Source: Candidatus Cloacimonadota bacterium (lineage in GTDB: Bacteria > Cloacimonadota > Cloacimonadia > Cloacimonadales > JAJBBL01). From it: 64,000 nt of DNA. Position 1 is the first letter of the stretch; each line of letters starts with the position of its first letter. The stretch covers positions 27,535-91,534 of the forward strand of contig JAHYIR010000007.1 of NCBI GenBank assembly GCA_019429305.1. The letters are read 5' to 3'. The position numbers and the translations under genes were made by a program. Shown one piece after another: positions 47,426 to 55,554 of the stretch. Under the pieces are notes generated by a model, which made no database searches, had not been told where the DNA came from, and saw only the letters and a list, made by a program, of their open reading frames with translations.

Positions 47426-48761
47426 TGTTAACCTCCTTCAGAGCATTTACGAACTCATCTAACATTGCTTTACTCTTTTTCTCTGTAACGGCAATCATCA
47501 TAGCGTTGGCATAACCGTAACGTTCCATATCTAAACCGGTGAAAATACCTTGAGGTAGGAGTTTCTTGTTAATTATTTCCGGTTTGACAGGGGTCTTAAC
47601 GACAAATTCTTTGAAAAACGGTGCCTTGAACATTAGTTCAAATCCGGATATTTTAGCTATTTCCGAAGCCAGATAGTGAGCTTTGGTTGTTGATTGGCGT
47701 GCTACTTCAGCTAAACCGCTTTTCCCCATCAAACACATATATACAGTTGCAGCTAAAGCACACAATGATTGATTGCTACAAATATTTGATGTTGCTTTTT
47801 CACGGCGGATATGTTGTTCCCTTGCTTGTAATGTCAGAGCATAAGCCCTGTTGCCATCTTTATCGGTTGTACCACCAGAAATTCTGCCCGGCATTAATCT
47901 TGCCAAACTCATTTTAGTGGCAAAAAAACCTAATAGAGGACCACCATAAAACTGGCTATTTCCTAATGCCTGCCCTTCGCCGACCACGATATCAGCATTG
48001 TATTCCGCCGGAGCATTCATGACAGCCAACGATATCGGATCAACGGCTACAATAAATAGAACATCGTTTACTTTTCTGATCGCCTCTTCGATACGAAAGG
48101 CATCTTCTATGTTGCCAAAGAAATTTGGGGTCTGCATGACTACGCAACTGGTCTGATCATCTATCAGGTTTTCTAATTCGCCATAGCTAACAAGTCCGTC
48201 TTTAACTGGAACAATTACCAGTTCAATACCTATACCGGTTACAAACGATTTGATAACTTCCAGATAGGTAGGATTGATTGTACCAGCAATGATTGCTTTT
48301 TTTCTTCTGTTTTTTCTTACAGCCATAAGGATCGCTTCAGCTGCTGCAGAAGCACCATCATACATACTGGCATTAGCGATCTCCATGCCGGTAAGATCAC
48401 AGATCAGTGTTTGAAATTCATAAATATGTTGCAAAGTACCCTGACTGACCTCTGCCTGATAGGGTGTGTATGAGGTATGAAACTCCGGTCTGAGAATTAT
48501 ATGATCAACTGCCGCGGGAATATAATGATCATAAATTCCACCACCTAAGAAAGAATTAACCTTACAGGTTGAAATGTTTTTATCGGCAAGACGGGCAATC
48601 TTCTTGCTGATTTCCCATTCTGAGTAGGGCTCCTCTAAATTCATTGCTGCTGTCTTACGGAATTGTTCGGGGATGTTAGCAATTAACTCTTCAAAGGAAG
48701 AAACACCGATATCCTGCAGCATCTTTTGCCGTTCTTTATCTGTATTGGATATGTATGGCAT
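47418..48761 (-). CDS. gcvPA: Glycine dehydrogenase (decarboxylating) subunit 1 (P-protein alpha)
   Basis: N-terminal half of the split glycine decarboxylase P-protein. The frame is open to 48824, but AAGGAG followed by 6 nt leads to the ATG at 48761, giving the family-typical start MPYISNTDKERQKMLQDIG and 447 residues. Other marks: PYTPYQAEVSQGTLQ, MYDGASAAAEA, LQAREQHIRREKATSNICS. It acts as a heterodimer with GcvPB, whose gene overlaps its 3' end. A 349-nt region without genes separates it from the divergent serA. Confidence 0.95.
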   Translation of the reverse strand: MPYISNTDKERQKMLQDIGVSSFEELIANIPEQFRKTAAMNLEEPYSEWEISKKIARLADKNISTCKVNSFLGGGIYDHYIPAAVDHIILRPEFHTSYTPYQAEVSQGTLQHIYEFQTLICDLTGMEIANASMYDGASAAAEAILMAVRKNRRKKAIIAGTINPTYLEVIKSFVTGIGIELVIVPVKDGLVSYGELENLIDDQTSCVVMQTPNFFGNIEDAFRIEEAIRKVNDVLFIVAVDPISLAVMNAPAEYNADIVVGEGQALGNSQFYGGPLLGFFATKMSLARLMPGRISGGTTDKDGNRAYALTLQAREQHIRREKATSNICSNQSLCALAATVYMCLMGKSGLAEVARQSTTKAHYLASEIAKISGFELMFKAPFFKEFVVKTPVKPEIINKKLLPQGIFTGLDMERYGYANAMMIAVTEKKSKAMLDEFVNALKEVNNG

Positions 48762-49110
48762 AAAGAACTCCTTATTCATGTTTTTAATTATGTTCTTGAA
48801 AATATAGCTCTCTGTTTTTGTCAAGCAAAGCGAATAGATAGGTTTTAGGTCTTAGGAGATAGATTTTAGCCAAAAGAAAAAATAAGCATAGCAAATAGAG
48901 GAATTCTGATGTTATAGTATTTAAGAAGCTATTTCTAATCTCTTCAAACGGTTTTATATAGGACAAAAGACAGGTTGAAATCATATAAGATTTCTTAATT
49001 TCTTGGCACCTAACACCTAACAACTGACACCTATTTTTGAAACAACAATATACTTGACCAAAAAAACAAAGATTAAGATAATGAATACAAATAAAAACCT
49101 TGGAGGAACC
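48762..49110. other. Divergent intergenic region gcvPA/serA with a heptamer repeat
   Basis: About 350 nt without a gene. It holds four heptamers in tandem (CACCTAA, CACCTAA, CAACTGA, CACCTAT; 49007-49034) and, 20 nt further, the serA promoter candidate. No clear promoter for gcvPA was recognised. Confidence 0.5.
49054..49082 (+). promoter_or_regulatory. Candidate sigma70-type promoter of serA
   Basis: TTGACC (49054-49059), a 17-nt spacer and GATAAT (49077-49082) lie just before the GGAGG ribosome site and ATG 49111. Confidence 0.5.
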
Positions 49111-50037
49111 ATGTCTAAGAAAATCTTAGTAGCTACGGAAAAGCCGTTTGCACAGGCAGCTATTGATGAAATCAGCAAGATCATCAGTAATGCCGGATAT
49201 TCGCTTGTATTGTTGGAAAATTATCAGGAAAAAGAAGAGCTAATTAATGCTCTGTCTGATATTAATGCCGTTATTGTACGTAGTGACAAGATGACTGCGG
49301 AAGTCATAGAGAGAGCTCCTCATCTGGAGATAATAGTTCGTGCCGGAGCAGGTTATGATAACGTTGATCTGGAAGCGGCAACCAAGAAACAGATAGTAGT
49401 AATGAACACCCCGGGTCAGAATTCCAATGCTGTAGCGGAATTAGCTTTCGGTATGATGCTATATTTAGCACGTAAAGGTTACACAGGTAAGAGTGGCACA
49501 GAGTTACGCGGCAAGAAGCTAGGTATTCACGCTTATGGTAATGTTGGAAAATATGTGGCGCTAATAGGAAAAGGGTTTGGCATGGATATCTATGCTTATG
49601 ATCCTTTTGTTCCTGAAGATGTCATTGTTAAAGAGGGGATTAAGCCGCTAAAAACAGTAGAAGAATTATACAGCAGTTGCGACTACATATCGTTACATTT
49701 ACCGAAAACTAAAGACACCGTTGGTTCAATCAATTCTAATCTAATGTCTAAAATGAAGAAAGGAGCGGCTTTGATCAATACAGCGAGAGCCGAAGTTATC
49801 TCCGAACATTGTCTGTTACAAATGTTTGAGACCCGACCTGATTTTAAATACGCATCCGATATAGCTCCTGAAGTAAAAGAAGAGATTGCTACTAAATATG
49901 AAGGTCGTTATTTCTTCACCCCTAAAAAAATGGGTGCTCAGACTGAAGAGGCAAATATTAATGCCGGTATAGCAGCAGCTAAGCAAATAGTAGCTTTCTT
50001 TCAAAGCGGCGATAAAACTTTTCAAGTAAATAAATAA
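49111..50037 (+). CDS. serA: D-3-phosphoglycerate dehydrogenase, Bacteroidetes type
   Basis: NAD-dependent 2-hydroxyacid dehydrogenase of 308 residues; by family it makes 3-phosphohydroxypyruvate for serine synthesis. The ATG at 49111 follows TTGGAGGAACC and gives MSKKILVATEKPFA; the frame is open further up to 49054, but that would run into the promoter. Seen: VRAGAGYDNVDLEAATKK, MNTPGQNSNAVAELA, a dinucleotide fold (LGIHAYGNVGKYVA) and NTARAEV. The usual catalytic His motif (TPHIGAST) is TPKKMGAQTEEANINAG, with Lys in place of His, as in the SerA proteins of Bacteroidetes. There is no C-terminal ACT domain. A terminator follows. Confidence 0.85.
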   Translation: MSKKILVATEKPFAQAAIDEISKIISNAGYSLVLLENYQEKEELINALSDINAVIVRSDKMTAEVIERAPHLEIIVRAGAGYDNVDLEAATKKQIVVMNTPGQNSNAVAELAFGMMLYLARKGYTGKSGTELRGKKLGIHAYGNVGKYVALIGKGFGMDIYAYDPFVPEDVIVKEGIKPLKTVEELYSSCDYISLHLPKTKDTVGSINSNLMSKMKKGAALINTARAEVISEHCLLQMFETRPDFKYASDIAPEVKEEIATKYEGRYFFTPKKMGAQTEEANINAGIAAAKQIVAFFQSGDKTFQVNK

Positions 50038-50046
50038 TCGACCCTC

Positions 50047-50083
50047 AGAGTAAGGATTACCATTGGTTGTCCTTACTCTTTTT
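50047..50083 (+). terminator. Rho-independent terminator after serA
   Basis: A 10-bp perfect stem (AGAGTAAGGA/TCCTTACTCT), a 13-nt loop and TTTTT follow the serA stop by 9 nt. The next gene starts at 50107. Confidence 0.8.
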
Positions 50084-50106
50084 CTTTTCAAAATCAAGGA
50101 GGTTTT

Positions 50107-50757
50107 GTGAAAAGAAGTTTATTGATTTTAGCATTGAGCATCTTTTTAATACCCGCTCTGTTTGCTTCTCAGAGCTTGAATGTCCGTTTGGGTTTTCTGG
50201 CTCCCTCGGGAGCGAAGACCGGCATCTTTCCGGGTTTATCTTTAGGATATAACGTCGATAATATTGTGGAAATGGGTCTAGGGCTTGATTACTATTACAG
50301 CAATGACCGAGAAATGAAAACTATAAATGTTCCTGCAGAAACTGATAGATTAGATGTTGAACCGAGAATAGTCGGTTCCGATTTGACTACATATTATCTT
50401 CCCTTAATGGCGACCTTGAAAGTCGGAATACCGGCTGATCTTCCTGTTATTCCTTATGGAGGTGTCGGTTTAGGTTGGGGACTTCTCTGGGAGAAAGTTT
50501 TTGTTGCTGCAGGTGATGAAGATGAATCACCTAGCGAGGCGATTGATGAAGTTAATTTTTATAATGGCTTCAACTGGATGATCCAATTAGGAGCAAAGTA
50601 TCCCCTTAGTACGAATATCAATGTTTATGGAGAAGGGTTTTACAACGGTGGAGTAATGAAAAAGAACATTCAAAAAGATGCTTTGGGGATCACCTGGGAT
50701 GAAGTAAAAATGTCCGGTATCGGTCTTAGAGCTGGCTTAGAAATTCGCCTTAAATAA
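50107..50757 (+). CDS. Small outer-membrane beta-barrel protein
   Basis: Exported protein of 216 residues. It starts at GTG 50107, 4 nt after AAGGAGG, with the signal peptide MKRSLLILALSIFLIPALFA. The rest alternates hydrophobic and polar residues with many Gly and aromatic residues (GLSLGYNVDNIVEMGLGLDY, GGVGLGWGLLWEKVFVA) and ends in LRAGLEIRLK, as expected for an eight-stranded OmpA/OmpW-like barrel. The function is unknown. The next gene follows by 14 nt. Confidence 0.7.
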   Translation: MKRSLLILALSIFLIPALFASQSLNVRLGFLAPSGAKTGIFPGLSLGYNVDNIVEMGLGLDYYYSNDREMKTINVPAETDRLDVEPRIVGSDLTTYYLPLMATLKVGIPADLPVIPYGGVGLGWGLLWEKVFVAAGDEDESPSEAIDEVNFYNGFNWMIQLGAKYPLSTNINVYGEGFYNGGVMKKNIQKDALGITWDEVKMSGIGLRAGLEIRLK

Positions 50758-50771
50758 ACAATACTACTTAA

Positions 50772-51320
50772 ATGGACTATCTGTTAGATCCGAGTCAACC
50801 TATACTGCCTCAACTATTAAAGGAAGTTGAGAAGGAAATCGGTATATCTCATCCGGAATATCTCATTGTTGCATCTTCTAAACCAGAGTTAGCTGAGAGT
50901 TTTCTGTTTCCTGAAATTACCACTCTCTTTGTCTTGAGTCCGGAATACCAAGAATTATCAAATGACGAATTCATTGCCTTACAGCAGGATTTAGAGAACA
51001 AGAATATCAAGCTTCTTAAAGGGAAACACTTGATCAATGAAGCACATCATTCTTCTTCTCAGCGATACCGGACACTATTTCCTATGGAAGTAATGGCTGC
51101 AACTCTAGCAAATCTTCCTGAGAGCCTGAAACATTGTATCGAGAATGCTGTCTGGGCAGTAGACAAAAAGTTCATCCCAACCGGTTCACTGGTAATTTCA
51201 ATTGCCGGTACCAACGAGATACCTGATACTGCAGTATTAATAGAGCCGAAACAGAGCAAGAACATGATTGATTCACATATTTTAAAGATAATCTGTCACC
51301 CCTATCAGGAAGAATTTTAA
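50772..51320 (+). CDS. Stand-alone domain resembling the pyruvate kinase C-terminal (alpha/beta) domain
   Basis: Cytoplasmic protein of 182 residues without signal peptide. Its second half (about 118-178) resembles the stand-alone pyruvate-kinase alpha/beta domain proteins of archaea and bacteria: a helix (ENAVWAVDKKFIPTG), then VISIAGTNEIPDTAVLIEP and HILKIICHP. The first half has an alpha/beta character (EYLIVASSKPELAESFLF). There is no catalytic pyruvate kinase barrel, so it may be a ligand-sensing or unassigned enzyme domain. No good ribosome site is visible; it lies 14 nt after the barrel gene and 15 nt before nadE, in an apparent operon. The resemblance is from memory and moderate. Confidence 0.5.
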   Translation: MDYLLDPSQPILPQLLKEVEKEIGISHPEYLIVASSKPELAESFLFPEITTLFVLSPEYQELSNDEFIALQQDLENKNIKLLKGKHLINEAHHSSSQRYRTLFPMEVMAATLANLPESLKHCIENAVWAVDKKFIPTGSLVISIAGTNEIPDTAVLIEPKQSKNMIDSHILKIICHPYQEEF

Positions 51321-51335
51321 GAGAAAAAGTAAGTT

Positions 51336-52109
51336 ATGAGAGAAATTGATTTAGAGCAAGAGAAGACTAAAATTATCGAGTTTATCAGAAATTACGTTAC
51401 CAAAGCCGGCAAAAATAAGGTTGTCTTAGGTTTATCAGGGGGGATCGACTCTTCTGTTATTGCTGCTTTAAGTGCCGAAGCATTGGGTAGTAGTAATGTC
51501 CATGCGATTATATTACCTTTTCGTACTACAAAGACGGCAAATGTGCATGATGCGCTGAATCTGGCAGAAAAACTTCAGATCAACCATGAAATGATCAGTA
51601 TCACCCAACTGGTAGATTACTATTTCTCTGAGTATGAACCGGATGCATCTCTAATCAGAAGAGGAAACTTCATGGCTCGGATCAGGATGTGTATTCTGTA
51701 CGATTTCTCTGCAGCTCATGATGCTCTTGTTGTTGGTACAGGTAACCGATCTGAGCTTCTGATCGGCTATACAACACAATTCGGAGATAATGCCTGTGCT
51801 TTTGAACCGATAGGACATCTTTACAAGACTGAAGTCCGTCAATTAGCTGCTCATTTGAAATTAGATAAGAGATTGATCGAAAAAGCCCCCTCTGCTGATC
51901 TCTGGAATGGACAAACAGACGAAGATGAGATCGGACTTAGTTATGATATCCTGGATGAGATCTTATATCTCCTGTTTGATAAGAATGCTGCACCGGAAGA
52001 TATAGTTCTACAAGGTTTTAGTGAAAATGATGTCAGAAAGGTACTGAATTTATATAGAAATTCAACCTTCAAACGGAGAATGCCGCAATTAATGGACGAA
52101 GAAGATTAA
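51336..52109 (+). CDS. nadE: NH3-dependent NAD+ synthetase
   Basis: Last enzyme of NAD synthesis, amidating deamido-NAD with ATP. At 257 residues it is the short, ammonia-dependent form without a glutaminase domain. Marks: the PP-loop VVLGLSGGIDSSVIAAL, VGTGNRSELLIGYTTQFGD, and PSADLWNGQTDEDEIGLSYD. It starts at ATG 51336 and lies 15 nt after the pyruvate-kinase-like domain gene; the next gene begins 29 nt later. Confidence 0.95.
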   Translation: MREIDLEQEKTKIIEFIRNYVTKAGKNKVVLGLSGGIDSSVIAALSAEALGSSNVHAIILPFRTTKTANVHDALNLAEKLQINHEMISITQLVDYYFSEYEPDASLIRRGNFMARIRMCILYDFSAAHDALVVGTGNRSELLIGYTTQFGDNACAFEPIGHLYKTEVRQLAAHLKLDKRLIEKAPSADLWNGQTDEDEIGLSYDILDEILYLLFDKNAAPEDIVLQGFSENDVRKVLNLYRNSTFKRRMPQLMDEED

Positions 52110-52138
52110 GAATTAAACTTAAAAAGAGGTAAACCGAT

Positions 52139-53401
52139 TTGAGTATAAAGATTGCCGAAGCACACAAAATTTGTAAACTCTGTGATAATTATCGGGCACA
52201 GCGCTATTGTCCAAGAAAGGGGAAAGATATTTGCTGGATATGCTGTAATGGTATGCGGACAGATCGTAAATGTCCTAATGAATGTGCCTACATAATACAG
52301 GAAGAAGGAACAACAATCTTTACAGAGATACCCAAGAAGGCAAAAGTAGATTCTATAAAGGAATTAAGTGATCTAACAAAGCGATTCTTTGATATTTGGT
52401 GTGCAACTCCAGCTGAAAGTTTTGCCGGACAGATACCGCTTGAATTGACTGAAACTAAAGAGGGTAAGCAATCCCTGATCAATTACTTATCAGCTGTCAG
52501 GGAATATCTCATCTTGCCTAAAAGATATTTAGAAAAGAAGTTAAAAATCGAATTCACCAACAATAATGATTTGAATGAACAAACAGCAAAAGCCAAAGAA
52601 AATCTACGAAATCAGATAGAATATGAAAAAGTTGCTGAAAATTATATTGATTCACTCATAGCTCATGATTGGAACGAATCCATTAAATACTTATACGGAA
52701 AAGACAAGTATAATGAGGAACTCTATAACAACAACTACATCTCCCGGCGTCAAAATAATCGGTTATTAAAAATGATCTCTAACCATCATCTACTGATCTC
52801 TGCTATTTCTGAGAACAGAAAAGAGGCATTGGTCTATTTTGAAATCAACAATAAGTATGATCTAACAGTGACCTTGGGGATCAAAGAGAGTAAATGGCTC
52901 GTTAAGGAGCTTATTATTGGCAGCCCGACTTTCTATTATGGAGAAAGAGAAGCCATCATCCTCATCTCGGGATATATCTCTCAACAGGAAATGACAAAAG
53001 CAAAACAATATCTCGACAAATATCAAGAAATCCTTATCGATTCTCCTGATTTGCATTATCTAAATGGTTTGTATTATTTATTGATGAAAGATTATGCTAC
53101 GGCTTTGGCTCATTATTTAACCGCAGTGGAACTTGATCCCGAGTTCTATGAATATAAATATAATTTGGCTCTTGTCTATCAGATGCTCCAAAAATATGAG
53201 ATTGCCAAGAAACTCTACCAAGAATTATTACAGAAGAAGAATGATGATATCAATGTCTTGAATAATCTCTCTGTCATCTATGAAGCAGAGGGTAAGCAGG
53301 AAGATGCTTTGCAACTCTTGGAAAAGTGCCTGGAAATAGATCCTCAATCTGAATTAGCACAAAAGAACATTGATCGAATTAAGGGTCAAACTAAGAGCTA
53401 G
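52139..53401 (+). CDS. Cysteine-cluster (zinc-binding) protein with TPR repeats, function unknown
   Basis: Protein of 420 residues beginning at TTG 52139, with AGAGG 9 nt upstream. The N-terminus has eight Cys within 38 residues (12, 15, 24, 32, 35, 36, 45, 49; CKLCDNYRAQRYCPRKG, ICWICCNGMR, CPNECAY), as in a double zinc-finger. A middle region (about 95-285, with SLIAHDWNESIKYLYG) resembles a cystatin/NTF2-like fold only loosely. Residues 295-415 contain about three TPR repeats (HYLTAVELDPEFYEYKYNLA, ALQLLEKCLEIDPQSELA). It is probably a scaffold protein in the cytoplasm. Not recognised as a named family. Confidence 0.65.
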   Translation: MSIKIAEAHKICKLCDNYRAQRYCPRKGKDICWICCNGMRTDRKCPNECAYIIQEEGTTIFTEIPKKAKVDSIKELSDLTKRFFDIWCATPAESFAGQIPLELTETKEGKQSLINYLSAVREYLILPKRYLEKKLKIEFTNNNDLNEQTAKAKENLRNQIEYEKVAENYIDSLIAHDWNESIKYLYGKDKYNEELYNNNYISRRQNNRLLKMISNHHLLISAISENRKEALVYFEINNKYDLTVTLGIKESKWLVKELIIGSPTFYYGEREAIILISGYISQQEMTKAKQYLDKYQEILIDSPDLHYLNGLYYLLMKDYATALAHYLTAVELDPEFYEYKYNLALVYQMLQKYEIAKKLYQELLQKKNDDINVLNNLSVIYEAEGKQEDALQLLEKCLEIDPQSELAQKNIDRIKGQTKS

Positions 53402-53494
53402 AATACTTTATTGATCAAGAAGGAAGAACAGGCAGAAATATGCCTTAACTTCAGCTTTAATAAAAAGTTAAACAAATAAAGTTAGGAAACAAAG

Positions 53495-54451
53495 ATGGAA
53501 AGAATAACCATTCGTGAATTACCCCAATATCTGGGAAGAGATATCGTCAGCTACTTTCTTGTACAGGAGAAAGAGCTAAAACAGGGTGTAAAGGACTTCT
53601 ACATTCGGATGAGATTAGGAGATGAAGGGGGTTCGGTTAATGGATACATCTGGACTAATGCCCAGCAGAGCAATGAGCTTTTTGAAGAGGGAGATATCAT
53701 TAAGATCAAGGGCATGGTAAAGGATTACAAGGGACAACTACAGATCGCAATTAATAATCTCAGGGTTGCTGAAGAGAATGAATACGAATTAAAGGATTTT
53801 ATCCCTACTACCTCTAAAGATATCAACCAGTTGGCTGATAATCTCTTTGCCTATATCAACGGTATTGGCAACGAGTTTCTCAAGAAACTTCTCCTTTCTA
53901 TCTTTGAGGATCAGGAATTTCTGGCAGATTTTATCAAATCGCCTGCTGCCAAGAATTGGCATCATAATTACGCCGGTGGTTTATTAGAGCATACCATAGC
54001 CGTGGCAATTATCTGTGACTTTGTTGCTCATCACTATCCAGTTGACAAAGATATTTTAATAACCGGTGCTTTATTACACGACATCGGCAAAGTTCATGAA
54101 TATAATATGAAAGCTGCCATTGATTTTACTAACATCGGTCGATTGGTAGGGCACATAAGTATCGCTGATGAAATTGTTACCAAGAAAGCTGCCAATATCG
54201 ATGCCTTTCCGGACGAGTTATTAATGAAAATCAGACATCTTATTCTCTCCCATCACGGTGAATACGAAAAGGGGGCAGTTAGATTACCACAGACTATTGA
54301 AGCAGTTGTACTTCATTATGCTGACAATCTCGATGCCCAAACTACCGGTGTGATGCAACTGATAAATGCCGTACAGGACGAGAATGCCGAATGGACTGAG
54401 TATGATAAACTAAACAATAGATATATCTATATTAATAAAGAAGATGAATAA
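53495..54451 (+). CDS. yhaM: YhaM-like 3'-5' exoribonuclease (OB fold plus HD domain)
   Basis: Protein of 318 residues, close to the 314 of B. subtilis YhaM. Residues 1-105 form an OB fold for nucleic-acid binding (DFYIRMRLGDEGGSVNGYIW, DIIKIKGMVKDYKG). Residues about 140-300 are an HD metal-dependent phosphohydrolase domain: NWHHNYAGGLLEHT, ITGALLHDIGKVHEY, ILSHHGEYEKG and HYADNLDA. By family it trims RNA (and possibly DNA) from the 3' end using Mn2+ or Co2+. AGGAAAC lies upstream of the ATG. The MBL-fold gene follows by 15 nt. Confidence 0.85.
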   Translation: MERITIRELPQYLGRDIVSYFLVQEKELKQGVKDFYIRMRLGDEGGSVNGYIWTNAQQSNELFEEGDIIKIKGMVKDYKGQLQIAINNLRVAEENEYELKDFIPTTSKDINQLADNLFAYINGIGNEFLKKLLLSIFEDQEFLADFIKSPAAKNWHHNYAGGLLEHTIAVAIICDFVAHHYPVDKDILITGALLHDIGKVHEYNMKAAIDFTNIGRLVGHISIADEIVTKKAANIDAFPDELLMKIRHLILSHHGEYEKGAVRLPQTIEAVVLHYADNLDAQTTGVMQLINAVQDENAEWTEYDKLNNRYIYINKEDE

Positions 54452-54466
54452 CTCATAAGAGTACCT

Positions 54467-55252
54467 ATGTTTCAAACAGCAGTATTAGCGAGTGGCAGCA
54501 AAGGGAATTGTATTCTTGTCAGAACAGAAGAGACCGAACTACTCTTCGATGCAGGTTTAAGCTGGCGACAGACACAAATAGCCCTGCAACATTTAACACT
54601 TTCCCATGAAAGAATCAAAGGGATTGTGATCAGTCATGAACATAGTGATCATATACAAGGTGTCGGAGTTATCTGCCGCAAGTTAAAGATCCCTGTCTAT
54701 ATTACAGAACTTACCTACTCTGCTTCTTTAAGACGCTTTGAGAGAGTAGATTCCGACATAATTTTTTTCAGAGCAGGTGATTATCTCGAGATCGGTGATC
54801 TGGAAGTTCATCCCTTTCCCTCTTCCCACGATGCTATTGATGCCTGTAATTTTACTATCCGGAAAATCGGAGACCCTGATCGTAAATTAGGAATGGCGAC
54901 TGATCTTGGTTTCAGTTCTCAGATGCTGCTCGAAAAGCTCAAAAACTCTACTACTCTGATCTTGGAGAGTAATCACGATATGAGAATGTTGATGGAAGGA
55001 CCATACACATGGCCACTTAAACAACGCATTAAAAGTATTAACGGACACCTCTCTAATGATCAGGCAATTGGAGTTCTAACCCAGATTTTTCATTCCGGTC
55101 TACGCAACATAATTCTAGCCCACTTAAGTGAAGAGAACAACCACCCCGCCATAGTTGAAGACCTTATGAATAACTTCATAAACAACATCAAAGCTCAAAC
55201 AAAGATCAATGTCTCCTTTCAGAACAAACCTACACCATTGATAGATGTATAG
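54467..55252 (+). CDS. walJ: MBL-fold metallohydrolase, YycJ/WalJ type
   Basis: Metallo-beta-lactamase-fold protein of 261 residues. It begins with the family phrase LASGSKGNCILVRTEETELLFDAG, has the metal motif SHEHSDHIQG, and further ligands in FPSSHDAIDAC, ATDLGF and ESNHD. WalJ/YycJ proteins are 5'-3' exonucleases linked to DNA mismatch repair or wall-stress signalling in Firmicutes; the role here is inferred from family only. It forms a nuclease pair with the YhaM-like gene 15 nt upstream. Convergent with the alcohol dehydrogenase gene; a hairpin repeat lies between. Confidence 0.85.
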   Translation: MFQTAVLASGSKGNCILVRTEETELLFDAGLSWRQTQIALQHLTLSHERIKGIVISHEHSDHIQGVGVICRKLKIPVYITELTYSASLRRFERVDSDIIFFRAGDYLEIGDLEVHPFPSSHDAIDACNFTIRKIGDPDRKLGMATDLGFSSQMLLEKLKNSTTLILESNHDMRMLMEGPYTWPLKQRIKSINGHLSNDQAIGVLTQIFHSGLRNIILAHLSEENNHPAIVEDLMNNFINNIKAQTKINVSFQNKPTPLIDV

Positions 55253-55554
55253 CGTGTAAAAAAAAGTTAGATCATACAAAGTAATCAAAACTACTTAGAT
55301 TGAACAAAATTAGATTAGTCATTCCCTATCATCTTACCAACTGATCAATTAACAAATATATAACTATGATCTACCATAAGGGAGGAGCGTAGTCGGCCAC
55401 CATCCGACTACGCTCCTTCCTTATGGTAAGCAATGGATATTGTTTAAATGCCAGGAGTTCATTTCATACAGAACAGCTACGACAACAGCAATGCTTAACT
55501 TCTTATTGATAAAATAGTTAAATGTAGTTACGATTAGTTATAGTCATCTAATAG
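55253..55554. other. Convergent intergenic region holding the second hairpin repeat
   Basis: About 300 nt between two converging genes. Apart from the hairpin at 55372-55428 nothing is recognised; no ordinary terminator with a T-tract is visible for either gene. Confidence 0.5.
55372..55428. repeat. 57-bp palindromic hairpin repeat, copy 2
   Basis: A 25-bp stem (left arm starting TACCATAAGGGAGGAGCG) closed with one G-U pair around the 7-nt loop CCACCAT. It is homologous to 23983-24039: the loop reads in the opposite orientation (CACCCAT against CCACCAT), and the two base-pair differences in the stem are both compensated. In matched orientation both copies are also preceded by GATC. Confidence 0.92.
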
